Notes: generated from the letters alone by a model not told the origin. A stretch of 42,660 nt of DNA from Patescibacteria group bacterium (GCA_004299275.1 SCSU01000073.1:1-42660), one strand, 5' to 3'. Numbered from the stretch's first letter, positions 15,469-23,761 are shown. Numbers and translations: made by a program.

Positions 15469-16257
15469 TCATTTTATCTCATACGTCACGCTGACGTTTG
15501 CGCTCACGTCCAGCGAGCCGGTCTCAATCTGCGGCGCCGCGCCGCCCATGTCCCCCTTTAGCGCAAACTCCGGGGTCGGGAAGCCGCCGCCAACCGATTC
15601 GTTAAATGAAACCACGCGCACGATTCTGACGCCTAGCGCCTTGGCGATGTCCGCGGCTTTTGCCGTCGCGTTGCTGATGGCTTTGTCGCGCGCCTCAGCC
15701 CGGAGCGACTCCGGGTCGTCAATGGTAAAGTCCGGACCGCTCACCTGATTGGCGCCGAGTTCGCCCGCTTTTTGGAAGACAGCCGAAACCTTGGTGAGAT
15801 CGCGAACCTTGACATTCACGTTCTGGCTCACGGTATAGCCGACCAAGATGCTTTTGCCGTTGGTGTAATCGTAACGAGGATAGATGGAATAATTAGTGGT
15901 CTGCAAGTCAGCCTGGGCAATGCCCATGGCTTTGAGCGCCGCGACGAGCGCGTTCATCTTCTCCGTGTTCTGTTTTTGGGCGGCGGCGATGTCGGTCTCG
16001 CCTTCGGTCAGCACGCCGACCTGAATTCGGGCGATTGTCGGCGTGGCGGAAACTTTGCCGGTGCCGTCAATCATAATTGTGCGTTTTTCTTCTGGCGCTT
16101 TGCCAATGGCCTCAAACTGCTTGGCGTTATTTTTTATCGCGGTCAAAAGCCAAACACTGGCGTAGACCAAAAAAATCGCGACGAGCACGGTGAACAGACG
16201 ATTTTCATCCCAGCGCGGCCAAAAGGAGCGCGGCTCGGGAGCGGAAGGATTGGGCAT
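15469..16257 (-). CDS. SIMPL (DUF541) domain membrane protein
   Basis: The 262-residue protein has one N-terminal transmembrane helix (about 20-42) and an extracytoplasmic SIMPL domain. Typical family stretches are IMIDGTGKVSATPTIARIQVGV, LQTTNYSIYPRYDY, GYTVSQNVNVKVRDL and ARDKAISNATAKAADIAKALGV near the end. SIMPL proteins are periplasmic or cell-surface proteins of unclear role, some linked to oxidative stress. It lies between the DUF5654 gene and eno on the minus strand; the 43-base spacer to eno contains attcgc/attagcg words. Confidence 0.88.
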   Translation of the reverse strand: MPNPSAPEPRSFWPRWDENRLFTVLVAIFLVYASVWLLTAIKNNAKQFEAIGKAPEEKRTIMIDGTGKVSATPTIARIQVGVLTEGETDIAAAQKQNTEKMNALVAALKAMGIAQADLQTTNYSIYPRYDYTNGKSILVGYTVSQNVNVKVRDLTKVSAVFQKAGELGANQVSGPDFTIDDPESLRAEARDKAISNATAKAADIAKALGVRIVRVVSFNESVGGGFPTPEFALKGDMGGAAPQIETGSLDVSANVSVTYEIK

Positions 16258-16275
16258 ATTTATAAAATTAAAAAA

Positions 16276-16542
16276 TTATTTTGGAAGTGAAGCACTGGAG
16301 ACAAGCGCCTTGAGCCGACTCGCCACGCGCGACAGACGGGTAGTCAGTACAACGACAACCACGGTGATAAAGGCGGCATAAACAAATTTGGCGACCAAGG
16401 TGTTGGCCGTGCCGAAAATCACGCGGAAGAGTTCTTGAATGGCGTCATTCCAGGCCAGCGCGGCCACGAGCCCAAAGCCGGTCGAGGAGAGCGCGGACAT
16501 GTTCTCAATGATGGTCAGCCGGAGAGAATCATTTTTCCCCAT
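16276..16542 (-). CDS. DUF5654 family small membrane protein
   Basis: The 88-residue protein has two transmembrane segments (about 20-40 and 50-68). The first contains STGFGLVAALAWNDAIQELF, which is characteristic of DUF5654, a family found mainly in CPR bacteria and archaea. Function is unknown. The start ATG 16540-16542 lies directly after the gccat end of an ATTCGTA repeat; longer in-frame starts run back through that repeat into pgk and were rejected. Confidence 0.8.
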   Translation of the reverse strand: MGKNDSLRLTIIENMSALSSTGFGLVAALAWNDAIQELFRVIFGTANTLVAKFVYAAFITVVVVVLTTRLSRVASRLKALVSSASLPK

Positions 16543-16543
16543 A

Positions 16544-16583
16544 ATGGCTACGAAAGTACGAATACAATACGAAATTACGAATT
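16544..16583 (-). repeat. 40-bp ATTCGTA repeat upstream of DUF5654 gene
   Basis: Exact reverse-complement copy of 2867-2906. On the minus strand it ends two bases before an ATG, so its placement relative to the start codon resembles that of the copy at 2867. Confidence 0.9.
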
Positions 16584-16610
16584 GTGAATCAACGGGAAGG
16601 TACGAGTGAG

Positions 16611-17807
16611 TTAGTGAATTGCGAGTTGACGCGTCAACAGTGCCTCTATTCCCGGCAGTTGCTTGCCTTCCAAAAACTCCAGCATCGCCCCGCCGCCGGT
16701 TGATACCCAATCAATATAGCCGAGCACGCCCGCGAGCGCGAGAGCGTCAATCGTCTCGCCGCCGCCGACAACCCCGTAAGCTCTCCCTTGGGCTCGGGCG
16801 CCGAAAACGAGCGCGAGCGCCCGCGTGCCGTGCGAAAACCGCCGCTCTTCGTAAAGTCCGAGCGGGCCGTTCCAAACAATGGTCTCGGCTTTTTTTACTT
16901 CGGCGGCGAAGGCCCGAATGGTTTGAGGACCGATATCATAGATAATCTCCTTGGGCCCAACTTCGTCCACTCGCCGAACGAACGCTTTGCTTTTCGGTGA
17001 AGCCGCGACGACAACGTCGGTGGGGAGCATAATACTCTTTCGGCTACGGAGAATCCGGCGCGCCAAGGAGACATCGGATTTTTTAAGCGGCGAGGCGCCG
17101 ACAGAAAATCCTTTGGCTTTAAGGAACGGCACGGCCAGCGCGCCGCCAATCGCGAGCCGGGTCGCCCGCCGCGCGAGTGCGCTGATGACCCCGATTTTCG
17201 TCTCAATTTTTACGCCGCCAATCAGCACCAAGAAGGGCTTCTTCGGGTTACTGAGGAGCCGCGAGAGAACCTGAATCTCTTCCGCCAAAAGCAGTCCGGC
17301 GGCGGAGGGGAGATATTTTTGCACGCCGACAATGGAAGCCGCAGAACGGTGGCTCGCGGCAAAAGCGTCATTGACGTAAAAATCCGCAAGGTCGGCGAGC
17401 GCGCGCGCAAAACGCGGCGAATTTTTTCCCTCCCCCGCCTCAAAACGCAAATTTTCCAAAAGCAGGATGTCGCCGGAGCGTAGGGAGCGAACCGCCCGGA
17501 CGACTTTTGAGCCGCTCGCGGCGGCAACAAAACGAGTCGGTTTCCCCAAAAGCTGCTGTAGGTGTCGCGCCACCGGACGGAGAGAGAGCGCCGGCGAGCG
17601 GCGGCCGCTTGGCCGCCCGAGGTGAGAAGCGAGGATAATTTTGGCGCCAGCGGCGGAAAGATGCCGGATTGTCGGCAACGCCGCCTTAATGCGCCAGTCC
17701 TCCCCCACCTTTCCTTTGTTCATCGGGACATTAAAATCCGCGCGCACCAGCACTCGCTTGCCGCGCAATCTCTCCGCCGGCCAATCTTTGACAGTCTTTA
17801 ATTTCAT
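16611..17807 (-). CDS. pgk: phosphoglycerate kinase
   Basis: PGK makes ATP from 1,3-bisphosphoglycerate in glycolysis. The 398-residue protein has VRADFNVPMN (21-30), SHLGRP, LLENLRF, FYVNDAFAASHR, GGVKIETKIGV, ETIVWNGPLG and the C-terminal nucleotide-site VSTGGGAMLEFLEGKQLPGIEAL. The start ATG 17807 was chosen because the upstream extension of the open frame runs through the palindromic spacer and the 3' end of ndh. Confidence 0.96.
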   Translation of the reverse strand: MKLKTVKDWPAERLRGKRVLVRADFNVPMNKGKVGEDWRIKAALPTIRHLSAAGAKIILASHLGRPSGRRSPALSLRPVARHLQQLLGKPTRFVAAASGSKVVRAVRSLRSGDILLLENLRFEAGEGKNSPRFARALADLADFYVNDAFAASHRSAASIVGVQKYLPSAAGLLLAEEIQVLSRLLSNPKKPFLVLIGGVKIETKIGVISALARRATRLAIGGALAVPFLKAKGFSVGASPLKKSDVSLARRILRSRKSIMLPTDVVVAASPKSKAFVRRVDEVGPKEIIYDIGPQTIRAFAAEVKKAETIVWNGPLGLYEERRFSHGTRALALVFGARAQGRAYGVVGGGETIDALALAGVLGYIDWVSTGGGAMLEFLEGKQLPGIEALLTRQLAIH

Positions 17808-17819
17808 ACCCGGTATTAG

Positions 17820-17863
17820 CACGGACCTTGAAGGTCCGTTTTTACAGACCTTCAAGGTCCGTG
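17820..17863. repeat. 17-bp perfect inverted repeat between ndh and pgk
   Basis: Arms 17820-17836 and 17847-17863 are perfect inverted copies around a ten-base T-rich loop; each arm also contains the self-complementary word gaccttnaaggtc. On the minus strand no T-run follows, so termination of ndh is uncertain. Confidence 0.85.
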
Positions 17864-17868
17864 TCCGA

Positions 17869-19185
17869 TTAATCATTCCTGGTGTAAAGCCAGGCCCCGT
17901 GGAAAAAGGCCGTGATGGCCCGGCGCCAGGGCAGAATGGAAAGGAAGTATCTAAAGTCAGCGGCCTGACGGACAAGCCAGCCAAAAAAACCGGGGAAAGA
18001 TAGCTGACCGATAACGGCCAGGGCCTGCTTGCCGCCCAAAGGGATTACCGCTGGATAGACGGGGAAGTCATAGCTCCGCCGGCTGACCGGAACTCCGAGG
18101 TCGGCGAGGATTTGCGTCGCCGCCACCTCGGCCTGTCTCGTGGCCGACTGCGCCAGCATCGGCGCGGTTTCTTTGGTGACTGGGTTCGTCACCGCGGCCG
18201 AGTCGCCGATGACGAAGATGTCCGGATTTCCCGCCAGCCGCTGGTCGCCGCCGACAATCACCCGGCCCTTGCGGTCGAGCGGCAGGCCGAACTTTTCCAA
18301 GATCGCGGCGCCGCGCACCCCGCCGGTCCAGACGATAATGTCGGTTTCAAACTTTTTCTCAAACTCGGCGCGGAACTCGCAAACCAGCTCTTCTATCGTT
18401 TCTCCGGCACGGAGCGGCCGAGGCGCGAGCACAACGTGATTCCCCTCCACCCGCTTGATGCAGGTATCCAGGTGAACTTTGACTCCCAATTTCACGAGGC
18501 GCTCCTTGACCCGGGCTGAGTACTCCGTCTTGAGAGAACCGAGGAGCCGCGGAGTCGCCTCGACCAAAGTAATTGACCAATCGCTTCGGTCGAGCGCGCC
18601 GCGCCGCTCCATCTGCCTAAAACAGCCGGCAATCTCCGCGGCGAATTCCACGCCGGTCGCGCCGCCGCCGCCAACAAAAATGTTCAGCAGAACTTCTTTC
18701 CCCTCTCGCTTCTTTTTTAGACAGGCAGCAATCCGCTCGCGTAGAACCAGCGCGTCCCGGCGAGTTTTGAGCGTCAGGGCTTTTTCCCGCAGCCCGGGGA
18801 TGTTGAAAAAATCCGTCTCCGCGCCGACGGCCAGCGCCAGTTTTTCGTAAGCCAAGACGACGCCGCTTTTAGTCGTCACGGTTTTGGCCGCCGCGTCTAA
18901 CGCGACAACTTCCTCGTGCAAAAAATTAACTTCGCAGCAGGTCTTAATCACCTCGGTGAAACGGAAAGTCGCGCCGCGGATGAGCGCCGGCGCGAGCTCG
19001 CTCGGCGTCGTGCAGCCGCTCGCGACCTCGTAGAGGAGCGGTGTGTAGACGTGATGAGTGTGCCGGTCAAGCAAGAGCGCGGGGTTGTCGGGGATTCTCC
19101 GGCGGTAACGCGAAAGAATCCGCGCGAGACGGAGGCCGGCAAACCCCCCGCCGACAATGATGATTGGTTTTTTTGTCACTGCCAT
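17869..19185 (-). CDS. ndh: type II NADH dehydrogenase (NDH-2)
   Basis: NDH-2 passes electrons from NADH to quinone without pumping protons. The 438-residue protein has an N-terminal FAD site IIIVGGGFAGLRLA, HTHHVYTPLLYEVASG, an NADH site FVGGGGATGVEFAAEIAG, and IFVIGDSAA for FAD. The C-terminus is hydrophobic and aromatic (FFGWLVRQAADFRYFLSILPW), as expected for membrane attachment. A longer start at 19209 is possible, but its ATG overlaps an extended -10 promoter; ATG 19185 follows that box by nine bases, so the transcript may be leaderless. No other respiratory gene is in the window. Confidence 0.9.
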   Translation of the reverse strand: MAVTKKPIIIVGGGFAGLRLARILSRYRRRIPDNPALLLDRHTHHVYTPLLYEVASGCTTPSELAPALIRGATFRFTEVIKTCCEVNFLHEEVVALDAAAKTVTTKSGVVLAYEKLALAVGAETDFFNIPGLREKALTLKTRRDALVLRERIAACLKKKREGKEVLLNIFVGGGGATGVEFAAEIAGCFRQMERRGALDRSDWSITLVEATPRLLGSLKTEYSARVKERLVKLGVKVHLDTCIKRVEGNHVVLAPRPLRAGETIEELVCEFRAEFEKKFETDIIVWTGGVRGAAILEKFGLPLDRKGRVIVGGDQRLAGNPDIFVIGDSAAVTNPVTKETAPMLAQSATRQAEVAATQILADLGVPVSRRSYDFPVYPAVIPLGGKQALAVIGQLSFPGFFGWLVRQAADFRYFLSILPWRRAITAFFHGAWLYTRND

Positions 19186-19194
19186 AACGCAGAC

Positions 19195-19203
19195 AGTATA
19201 GCA
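19195..19203 (-). promoter_or_regulatory. extended -10 promoter of ndh
   Basis: TGCTATACT on the minus strand. No convincing -35 lies 17 bases upstream. Initiation would fall at or just before the ATG at 19185, suggesting a leaderless mRNA. Confidence 0.55.
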
Positions 19204-19211
19204 TAACATCC

Positions 19212-19240
19212 TTGACGAACGGGGTGTCTTTAGTTATCAT
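19212..19240 (+). promoter_or_regulatory. sigma70-type promoter
   Basis: TTGACG (19212-19217), a 17-base spacer and TATCAT (19235-19240), 28 bases before the ATG at 19269. It is divergent from the ndh promoter. Confidence 0.75.
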
Positions 19241-19268
19241 ACCGTCTTTCCCAAAATGGAGGCACTAA

Positions 19269-20225
19269 ATGGCACGGGGAAAGAAGGAAACAAAAGAAAA
19301 AAAGGACTCGCCCTTTAAATTGGTTCTCATCCTCCTCGCGATCATCGGTCTCGCGATCTGGATGTATGTCGACGACAACGCGCGCCGACAGACGGAACCG
19401 CCCGCGACCTCTCGCCCGCCGGCAGCAGCGGCATCGGTCGAAGAGAGACCAAGGGAGTTCTTGGAAAAAAGTCTGTCCCGGCTCGAAAAAATAGAGCAAG
19501 ACGGCGCTCTGCTCGGCCGCGCTCTGGAGGCGGTCGCCGCGGGAGATCCGCGCGGCGATCTGCTGATTGCCTTCCATCGCGAGCATGCCTACTACTCGGT
19601 GCTCGTGGGCAATGGAGTCACCATTCAACACGCCGCAGGTAATCAGTCAAAATCCCTAAGGGATCCGTTGGCTTTCGAGGTGACGCTCGCGACCAAACGC
19701 GAACGAGCGCTGAACGGCCTGCCGGTCAACTCGGGATTCGAGTGGAACAGCCAAAGGAACCAGTTGTTCGCACTGCCGGTTCACGTGACGACGGTGGAGT
19801 GGGGCGGCATTCTCTTTGCCCACGAGCTCAGTCATGCCTATGACGTCGTGACCGGCGTTGAGCCGCGGCAAACCAAGCCGAGCGATCGCGCCTACCTTGA
19901 GGGTGAACTCCGCGCCTACGAGATGGAGTTTCGTCTAGCCGATCGTCTGGCCAAGGGCGCCTATCGGAAAACCATCTTGACGACGCTCGAACTAAGGGGA
20001 TATCTGAAAAAAGAACTCCCCAACTGGATCGAAACCCTGGACGATGACTTCAGGCGGATTGACGCTGTTTTCCCGTCGCCGGCGAAGGACAGGGACGAAC
20101 AATCGGCGAGGAACGCGATGGCCCAGATCGCCTTGAACTTCGTCCGCATCGAAAAGCAGAAGGGCGGGAGAGAAGACCGTCTCGCCTACATCTCCTACCT
20201 CTACGGCAAATACTTCGGCCGTTAG
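19269..20225 (+). CDS. membrane-anchored putative zinc metallopeptidase (HELSH)
   Basis: The 318-residue protein has a basic N-terminus, one transmembrane helix (about 17-34) and an extracytoplasmic domain. WGGILFAHELSHAYDVVTG contains HExxH (HELSH), the zinc and catalytic motif of many metallopeptidases. About 25 residues on, YLEGELRAYEMEFRLAD offers Glu residues that could be the third ligand, as in gluzincins. I do not recognise the family. It is a clear solitary unit: good promoter, TGGAGG Shine-Dalgarno (19257-19262) six bases before the ATG, and an intrinsic terminator touching the stop codon. The substrate and any immunity or processing partner are unknown. Confidence 0.7.
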   Translation: MARGKKETKEKKDSPFKLVLILLAIIGLAIWMYVDDNARRQTEPPATSRPPAAAASVEERPREFLEKSLSRLEKIEQDGALLGRALEAVAAGDPRGDLLIAFHREHAYYSVLVGNGVTIQHAAGNQSKSLRDPLAFEVTLATKRERALNGLPVNSGFEWNSQRNQLFALPVHVTTVEWGGILFAHELSHAYDVVTGVEPRQTKPSDRAYLEGELRAYEMEFRLADRLAKGAYRKTILTTLELRGYLKKELPNWIETLDDDFRRIDAVFPSPAKDRDEQSARNAMAQIALNFVRIEKQKGGREDRLAYISYLYGKYFGR

Positions 20226-20254
20226 ACGTCACGCATTCCGTGACGTTATTTTTT
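20226..20254 (+). terminator. intrinsic terminator
   Basis: Perfect 8-bp stem (20226-20233 with 20239-20246), five-base loop, then tatttttt. The stem begins at the base after the stop codon. Confidence 0.9.
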
Positions 20255-20318
20255 CAGAAAACCGCGGCTTGCGCCGCGGCTTCCCTCAAGCCATTTGCCC
20301 TTTGCTATCCGCCATTTG

Positions 20319-21368
20319 CTACCGCAAGGTTTCCCCCACTCTGACCGCCATCTCCACCAAGCGCATGGAGTAACCCCATTCGTTGTCGTACCAGGCGAGC
20401 ACTTTGAGCAGGTCGCCGTCAATGACTTTGGTGAACTCCAGGTCCACCACCGCCGAATAGGTCGAGCCGATGTAGTCCGTGGAGACGAGCGGCGCTTCGG
20501 AGACGCCAAGCACGCCTTTGAGCCGCGGCGAATTAGCCGCTTTGCGGAAGATATCGTTAACCTCTTTGACCGTCGTTTTCTTTTTGAGCAAAAAAGTGAA
20601 ATCGGAAAGGGAGACGTCAATTATCGGCGCCCGGATGGCAAAACCGTCAAAGAGCCCGCGGAGCTCGGGGATGGCCTCGGTCGTCGCGACCGCCGCGCCG
20701 GTCGTCGTCGGCACCAAATTCATGAGCGCCGAGCGCGCGCGGCGGAGGTCACGGTGGAGCGCCGGCGGCGGGCCGTCCACCAAGTTCTGCTCGGCGGTCA
20801 CGGCGTGAATGGTGGTCATGGCCGCCTTTTTGACTCCAAAAACTGATTCAATCACCGCGGTTACCGGCCCGACGCAATTGGTGGTGCAGGAAGCGTTGTT
20901 GATGACGGCTTCCTTTCCCTCTTTTTTGCCGTCGGCGTTGACACCGATTAAAAATGTCGGCACCCCGCCCTTGGCCGGCGCGGAGACAATCACCCTTTTC
21001 GCGCCCGCCTTGGTCACGTGCAACTCTGCCAATTCTTTTTTGGTGAACCGGCCGGTGCACTCGAGCACCACGTCCACCCCCATCTTTTTCCACGGGAGCA
21101 AGGCCGGGTCTTTCTCCGCCGTGACCGCAATTCTCATCCCGTCAACGACCAGCGTATTGCCCGCGGCGGAAATCTCGTGCGCAGTGGTGCGAAAAACCGT
21201 GTCGTATTTGAGCATGTGCGCGAGCGTCGGCGCGTCCATCAGGTCGTTCACCGCCACAAACTCGAGCTTTTTCATCAAATCCGGCCGCTCCAACGCCGCC
21301 TTAAAAGTCGTGCGTCCGATCCGGCCAAAACCGTTGATGGCGACACGTATTTTTTTTCCAACTGGCAT
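20319..21368 (-). CDS. gap: glyceraldehyde-3-phosphate dehydrogenase, type I
   Basis: GAPDH oxidises glyceraldehyde-3-phosphate with NAD+ and phosphate. The 349-residue protein has the Rossmann motif INGFGRIGR (11-19), NNASCTTNC with catalytic C161, H188 in TTIHAVTAEQ, and WYDNEWGYS at the C-terminus. Length is typical. It is immediately downstream (three-base spacer) of a membrane-anchored protein gene on the minus strand. A GC-rich hairpin with a short T-run (20258-20279 region) follows the gene on its own strand. Confidence 0.96.
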   Translation of the reverse strand: MPVGKKIRVAINGFGRIGRTTFKAALERPDLMKKLEFVAVNDLMDAPTLAHMLKYDTVFRTTAHEISAAGNTLVVDGMRIAVTAEKDPALLPWKKMGVDVVLECTGRFTKKELAELHVTKAGAKRVIVSAPAKGGVPTFLIGVNADGKKEGKEAVINNASCTTNCVGPVTAVIESVFGVKKAAMTTIHAVTAEQNLVDGPPPALHRDLRRARSALMNLVPTTTGAAVATTEAIPELRGLFDGFAIRAPIIDVSLSDFTFLLKKKTTVKEVNDIFRKAANSPRLKGVLGVSEAPLVSTDYIGSTYSAVVDLEFTKVIDGDLLKVLAWYDNEWGYSMRLVEMAVRVGETLR

Positions 21369-21371
21369 AAA

Positions 21372-22043
21372 TTACGGCGCGAACTGAAGTGTTTTAAGTG
21401 CCTCGTCCCAAGCCGCGATGAGAGCGCTTTGGGTTTCGGGAGTAGACGCACTAAAGACAATCACCGTCCCTCCGTCTCGGACAAAGGTTAGACGGCTCCA
21501 AACTCCCGGCTTGCCGCCCGGACAATCGTCACATAACCCCGAAAATGTCTCATCAATCGCCAGCTTGCCGCCGAGAAGCACTTGATTCGGCCCGACAGTT
21601 ATTCGCTCGCTGGGCAAACCCGGTTTAAACGAATCTCCATTTTTTTTAAACCAGGCCTGAAAATCTTCTTGGCTGATGGCGGCAGTCTTGATGCGGACAG
21701 TTAATCCCTGACTGCTCACAAACATCATCGAACTATCCACAGCCGTACTCACCTGCCAATCGCCCGGAATGGTAATCGTGGCGCGAGTGCCTTTAAGATT
21801 AACCGAGTTGGCTGGTTTCGGCGCTGACGGCGCGGGGAGTGTTCCTTCACCAGTCGGTTCAACCAGCTTGCGCGTGAGCATAGCGATTGCCTGATTATTG
21901 GACTCGATTGAACGGGCAATTCGTTTGTTCAAACTGTCAATGTAGATTTGTTGGAGAACTAAGGCGGTAAGGAAAAAAATGACACCACCGGCAATGGCCA
22001 CCCACTGCAGACGCTCGGACAAACTCATTTGTGGTTTAGACAT
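21372..22043 (-). CDS. membrane-anchored protein of unknown function
   Basis: The 223-residue protein has one N-terminal transmembrane helix (about 14-33), a short coiled-coil-like segment (SLNKRIARSIESNNQAIAML), a Pro/Ala linker and a soluble domain of about 150 residues with alternating strands. It contains one CDDC motif (GLCDDCPGG). I do not recognise the domain; topology suggests an extracytoplasmic location. It precedes gap by three bases, so the two are probably co-transcribed. Confidence 0.65.
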   Translation of the reverse strand: MSKPQMSLSERLQWVAIAGGVIFFLTALVLQQIYIDSLNKRIARSIESNNQAIAMLTRKLVEPTGEGTLPAPSAPKPANSVNLKGTRATITIPGDWQVSTAVDSSMMFVSSQGLTVRIKTAAISQEDFQAWFKKNGDSFKPGLPSERITVGPNQVLLGGKLAIDETFSGLCDDCPGGKPGVWSRLTFVRDGGTVIVFSASTPETQSALIAAWDEALKTLQFAP

Positions 22044-22240
22044 AAATATATTGGGTTATTTTTGTTGTTAGCCATAGAAAAAGAGTTTACTGAAGCTTAA
22101 TTGAACTCCAGTATACACCTTTTTTGCTCACATAACCAAAATCCCCTACCGGCAGGCAGGGGGCACAGTTCCGTTTAGTTTTTATTAGCTTATTTCCCGC
22201 AGAGCGGGATCCTGACTTTACGTCGGGAATCTTTAATTCG
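22044..22240. repeat. spacer with repeat fragments
   Basis: No gene is visible. It contains a ccggcaggcagg fragment (about 22149-22160) of the CCTGCC family and a copy (22193-22240) of the gagcgg...tttacgtcgg repeat also found at 2821-2862. Confidence 0.6.
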
Positions 22241-22834
22241 CTATCCTCCCAGCGCAAACCGCGCGAACCGCCGCACTTGGATATTTTCGCCGAGCTGGGC
22301 GATGGCGTGTTGCACCCTTTCGCCGACCGTGATGTCTTCATCTTTGACAAAAGTTTGGCGGAGCAGGCAGACCTCGGAATAATACTTCTCCAGCTTGCCG
22401 GCAACGATTTTTTCCACGATTTCCGGCGACTTGCCGCTGCCGGCAATCTCAGCCGCGTAAATTTCCTTCTCTTTGGCCGCGACCTCGGCCGGCACGTCTT
22501 CGGGTTTTAAATAAAGAGGGTTCGCGGCCGCGATGTGCATGGCCAAATCATGCGCCAATTCTTTAAACTGCTCGGTGCGCGCCACAAAATCCGTCTCGCA
22601 AAGGAGTTCAACCATGGCGCCGACTTTTCCATTGGAATGGATGTAGGCGTGGACCAGCCCCTCGGCTGTGGCGCGGCCGCTTTTGCCGGCCGCTTTGGCC
22701 AAACCCTTGGCGCGGAGCGCGTCCGCCGCGGCGGCCAAGTCGCCGCCGGAATCTTCTAACGCTTTTTTCGCGTCCACAATACCGGCGCCGGTCATCTCGC
22801 GGAGCTGCATGATAATTTTGGGGTCAATGGTCAT
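22241..22834 (-). CDS. tsf: elongation factor Ts
   Basis: EF-Ts recycles EF-Tu by releasing GDP. The 197-residue protein has the N-terminal UBA-like domain with LREMTGAGIVDAKKAL, the core stretch GAMVELLCETDFVARTEQF, and the C-terminal YYSEVCLLRQTFVKDEDITVGE. It is shorter than the E. coli protein (about 280) because the second core subdomain is reduced, a common bacterial form. It is one base after the rpsB stop (TAATATG), the classical rpsB-tsf pair. Confidence 0.96.
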   Translation of the reverse strand: MTIDPKIIMQLREMTGAGIVDAKKALEDSGGDLAAAADALRAKGLAKAAGKSGRATAEGLVHAYIHSNGKVGAMVELLCETDFVARTEQFKELAHDLAMHIAAANPLYLKPEDVPAEVAAKEKEIYAAEIAGSGKSPEIVEKIVAGKLEKYYSEVCLLRQTFVKDEDITVGERVQHAIAQLGENIQVRRFARFALGG

Positions 22835-22835
22835 A

Positions 22836-23606
22836 TTATTCTTGGTTCTCCGCGCTCACGGCCTCTTCAGCCGCGTTCGTTACCGCCGGCGCGGCAGGGG
22901 CAACAACACCAGCCGCGCGTCTGGCCTTGCCCTCAAGCACCGCGTCAGCGACCAGTTTGGTAATCAGGTCGATGGTTCCAACCGCGTCGTCATTAGCCGG
23001 GATGGGATAAGCAATTTCGGTCGGGTCAACATTGGTGTCGCAAATCGCGACCAACGGCACTCGCTTGGCGACCGCTTCGTTCACCGCCGTTTTTTCCTTT
23101 TTGATATCCACGACAAAAATCGTATCCGGTATTTTGTCTAAAGAAAGAATGCCGCCGGCCTTGGCCTCTATCTCCGCCATCTTGCGCCGGAACATCAGCT
23201 GTTCCTTTTTGGTGTACTTGACGGCAAATTCGCCGGACTCAAACCCGCGCGCCAGATCGCGGTGGGTCTTGATTAAGGCGTGGATGACCGAAAAGTTGGT
23301 GAGCGTGCCGCCGAGCCAGCGGACGTTCACGTAAGGCACGCCGGCCCGCATGGCCTCGCGCTCAACGATTGCTTGCGCCTGGCGCTTGGTGCCGACAAAG
23401 AGTGCCGTGCCGCCGCGCTCGGCCACGCTGGCAAGAAACTCCAGCGCCTCGGCCAATTTCTTTTGAGTAATCTCCAAATCAACAATGTGCACCCCGTTCC
23501 TAACGCCGAAAATGTAGGACGCCATCTTAGGATGCCATTTGGACTTCTGGTGCCCAAAGTGGAAGCCCGCCTTGAGCATCTCCATGAGTGTTGGAATTTG
23601 AGGCAT
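22836..23606 (-). CDS. rpsB: 30S ribosomal protein uS2
   Basis: The 256-residue protein has the S2 signatures MLKAGFHFGHQKSKWHPKMASYIFG, LFVGTKRQAQAIV, YVNVRWLGGTLTNF and LVAICDTNVDPTEIAYPIPANDDA. The C-terminal Ala/Glu-rich tail is an extension. The longer open frame upstream lies in the leader and beyond the promoter, so ATG 23606 was used; AAAGGA about nine bases before it is at best a weak ribosome-binding site. It has a strong promoter and a structured leader. Confidence 0.96.
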   Translation of the reverse strand: MPQIPTLMEMLKAGFHFGHQKSKWHPKMASYIFGVRNGVHIVDLEITQKKLAEALEFLASVAERGGTALFVGTKRQAQAIVEREAMRAGVPYVNVRWLGGTLTNFSVIHALIKTHRDLARGFESGEFAVKYTKKEQLMFRRKMAEIEAKAGGILSLDKIPDTIFVVDIKKEKTAVNEAVAKRVPLVAICDTNVDPTEIAYPIPANDDAVGTIDLITKLVADAVLEGKARRAAGVVAPAAPAVTNAAEEAVSAENQE

Positions 23607-23640
23607 ACGATTTGTCCTTTTGCCGCCACCTCGTTCGCGC

Positions 23641-23686
23641 GGCGCCGTCAACCCGTTGCTTGCCCGGCGGGTCAGGACTTGGCGCC
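23641..23686 (-). promoter_or_regulatory. structured rpsB leader hairpin
   Basis: The rpsB leader can fold into one long interrupted hairpin: GGCGCC (23681-23686) with GGCGCC (23641-23646), GTC with GAC, and ACCCG with CGGGT closing a twelve-base loop. A leader structure ahead of rpsB fits autogenous control by S2, known in other bacteria; similarity to the known S2 leader was not established. Confidence 0.45.
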
Positions 23687-23727
23687 AATCCCGAGATGTG
23701 TGTGATGAATTAATGTGGGCGGCGTTG

Positions 23728-23756
23728 AGTATAGTCCGAAGACAAAAAGGAGTCAA
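23728..23756 (-). promoter_or_regulatory. rpsB-tsf promoter
   Basis: On the minus strand TTGACT, a 17-base spacer and TATACT, giving a leader of about 115 bases. Its -35 is five bases from the -35 of the divergent promoter at 23762. Confidence 0.8.
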
Positions 23757-23761
23757 CAATA

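Noticed and set aside
19186-19209. ndh start at 19209
   Set aside because: That ATG lies upstream of the -10 box that appears to drive the gene, so it would not be transcribed from it.
20258-20279. Firm terminator of gap
   Set aside because: The hairpin is good, but only four T follow on the minus strand, so I mention it in the gap entry only.
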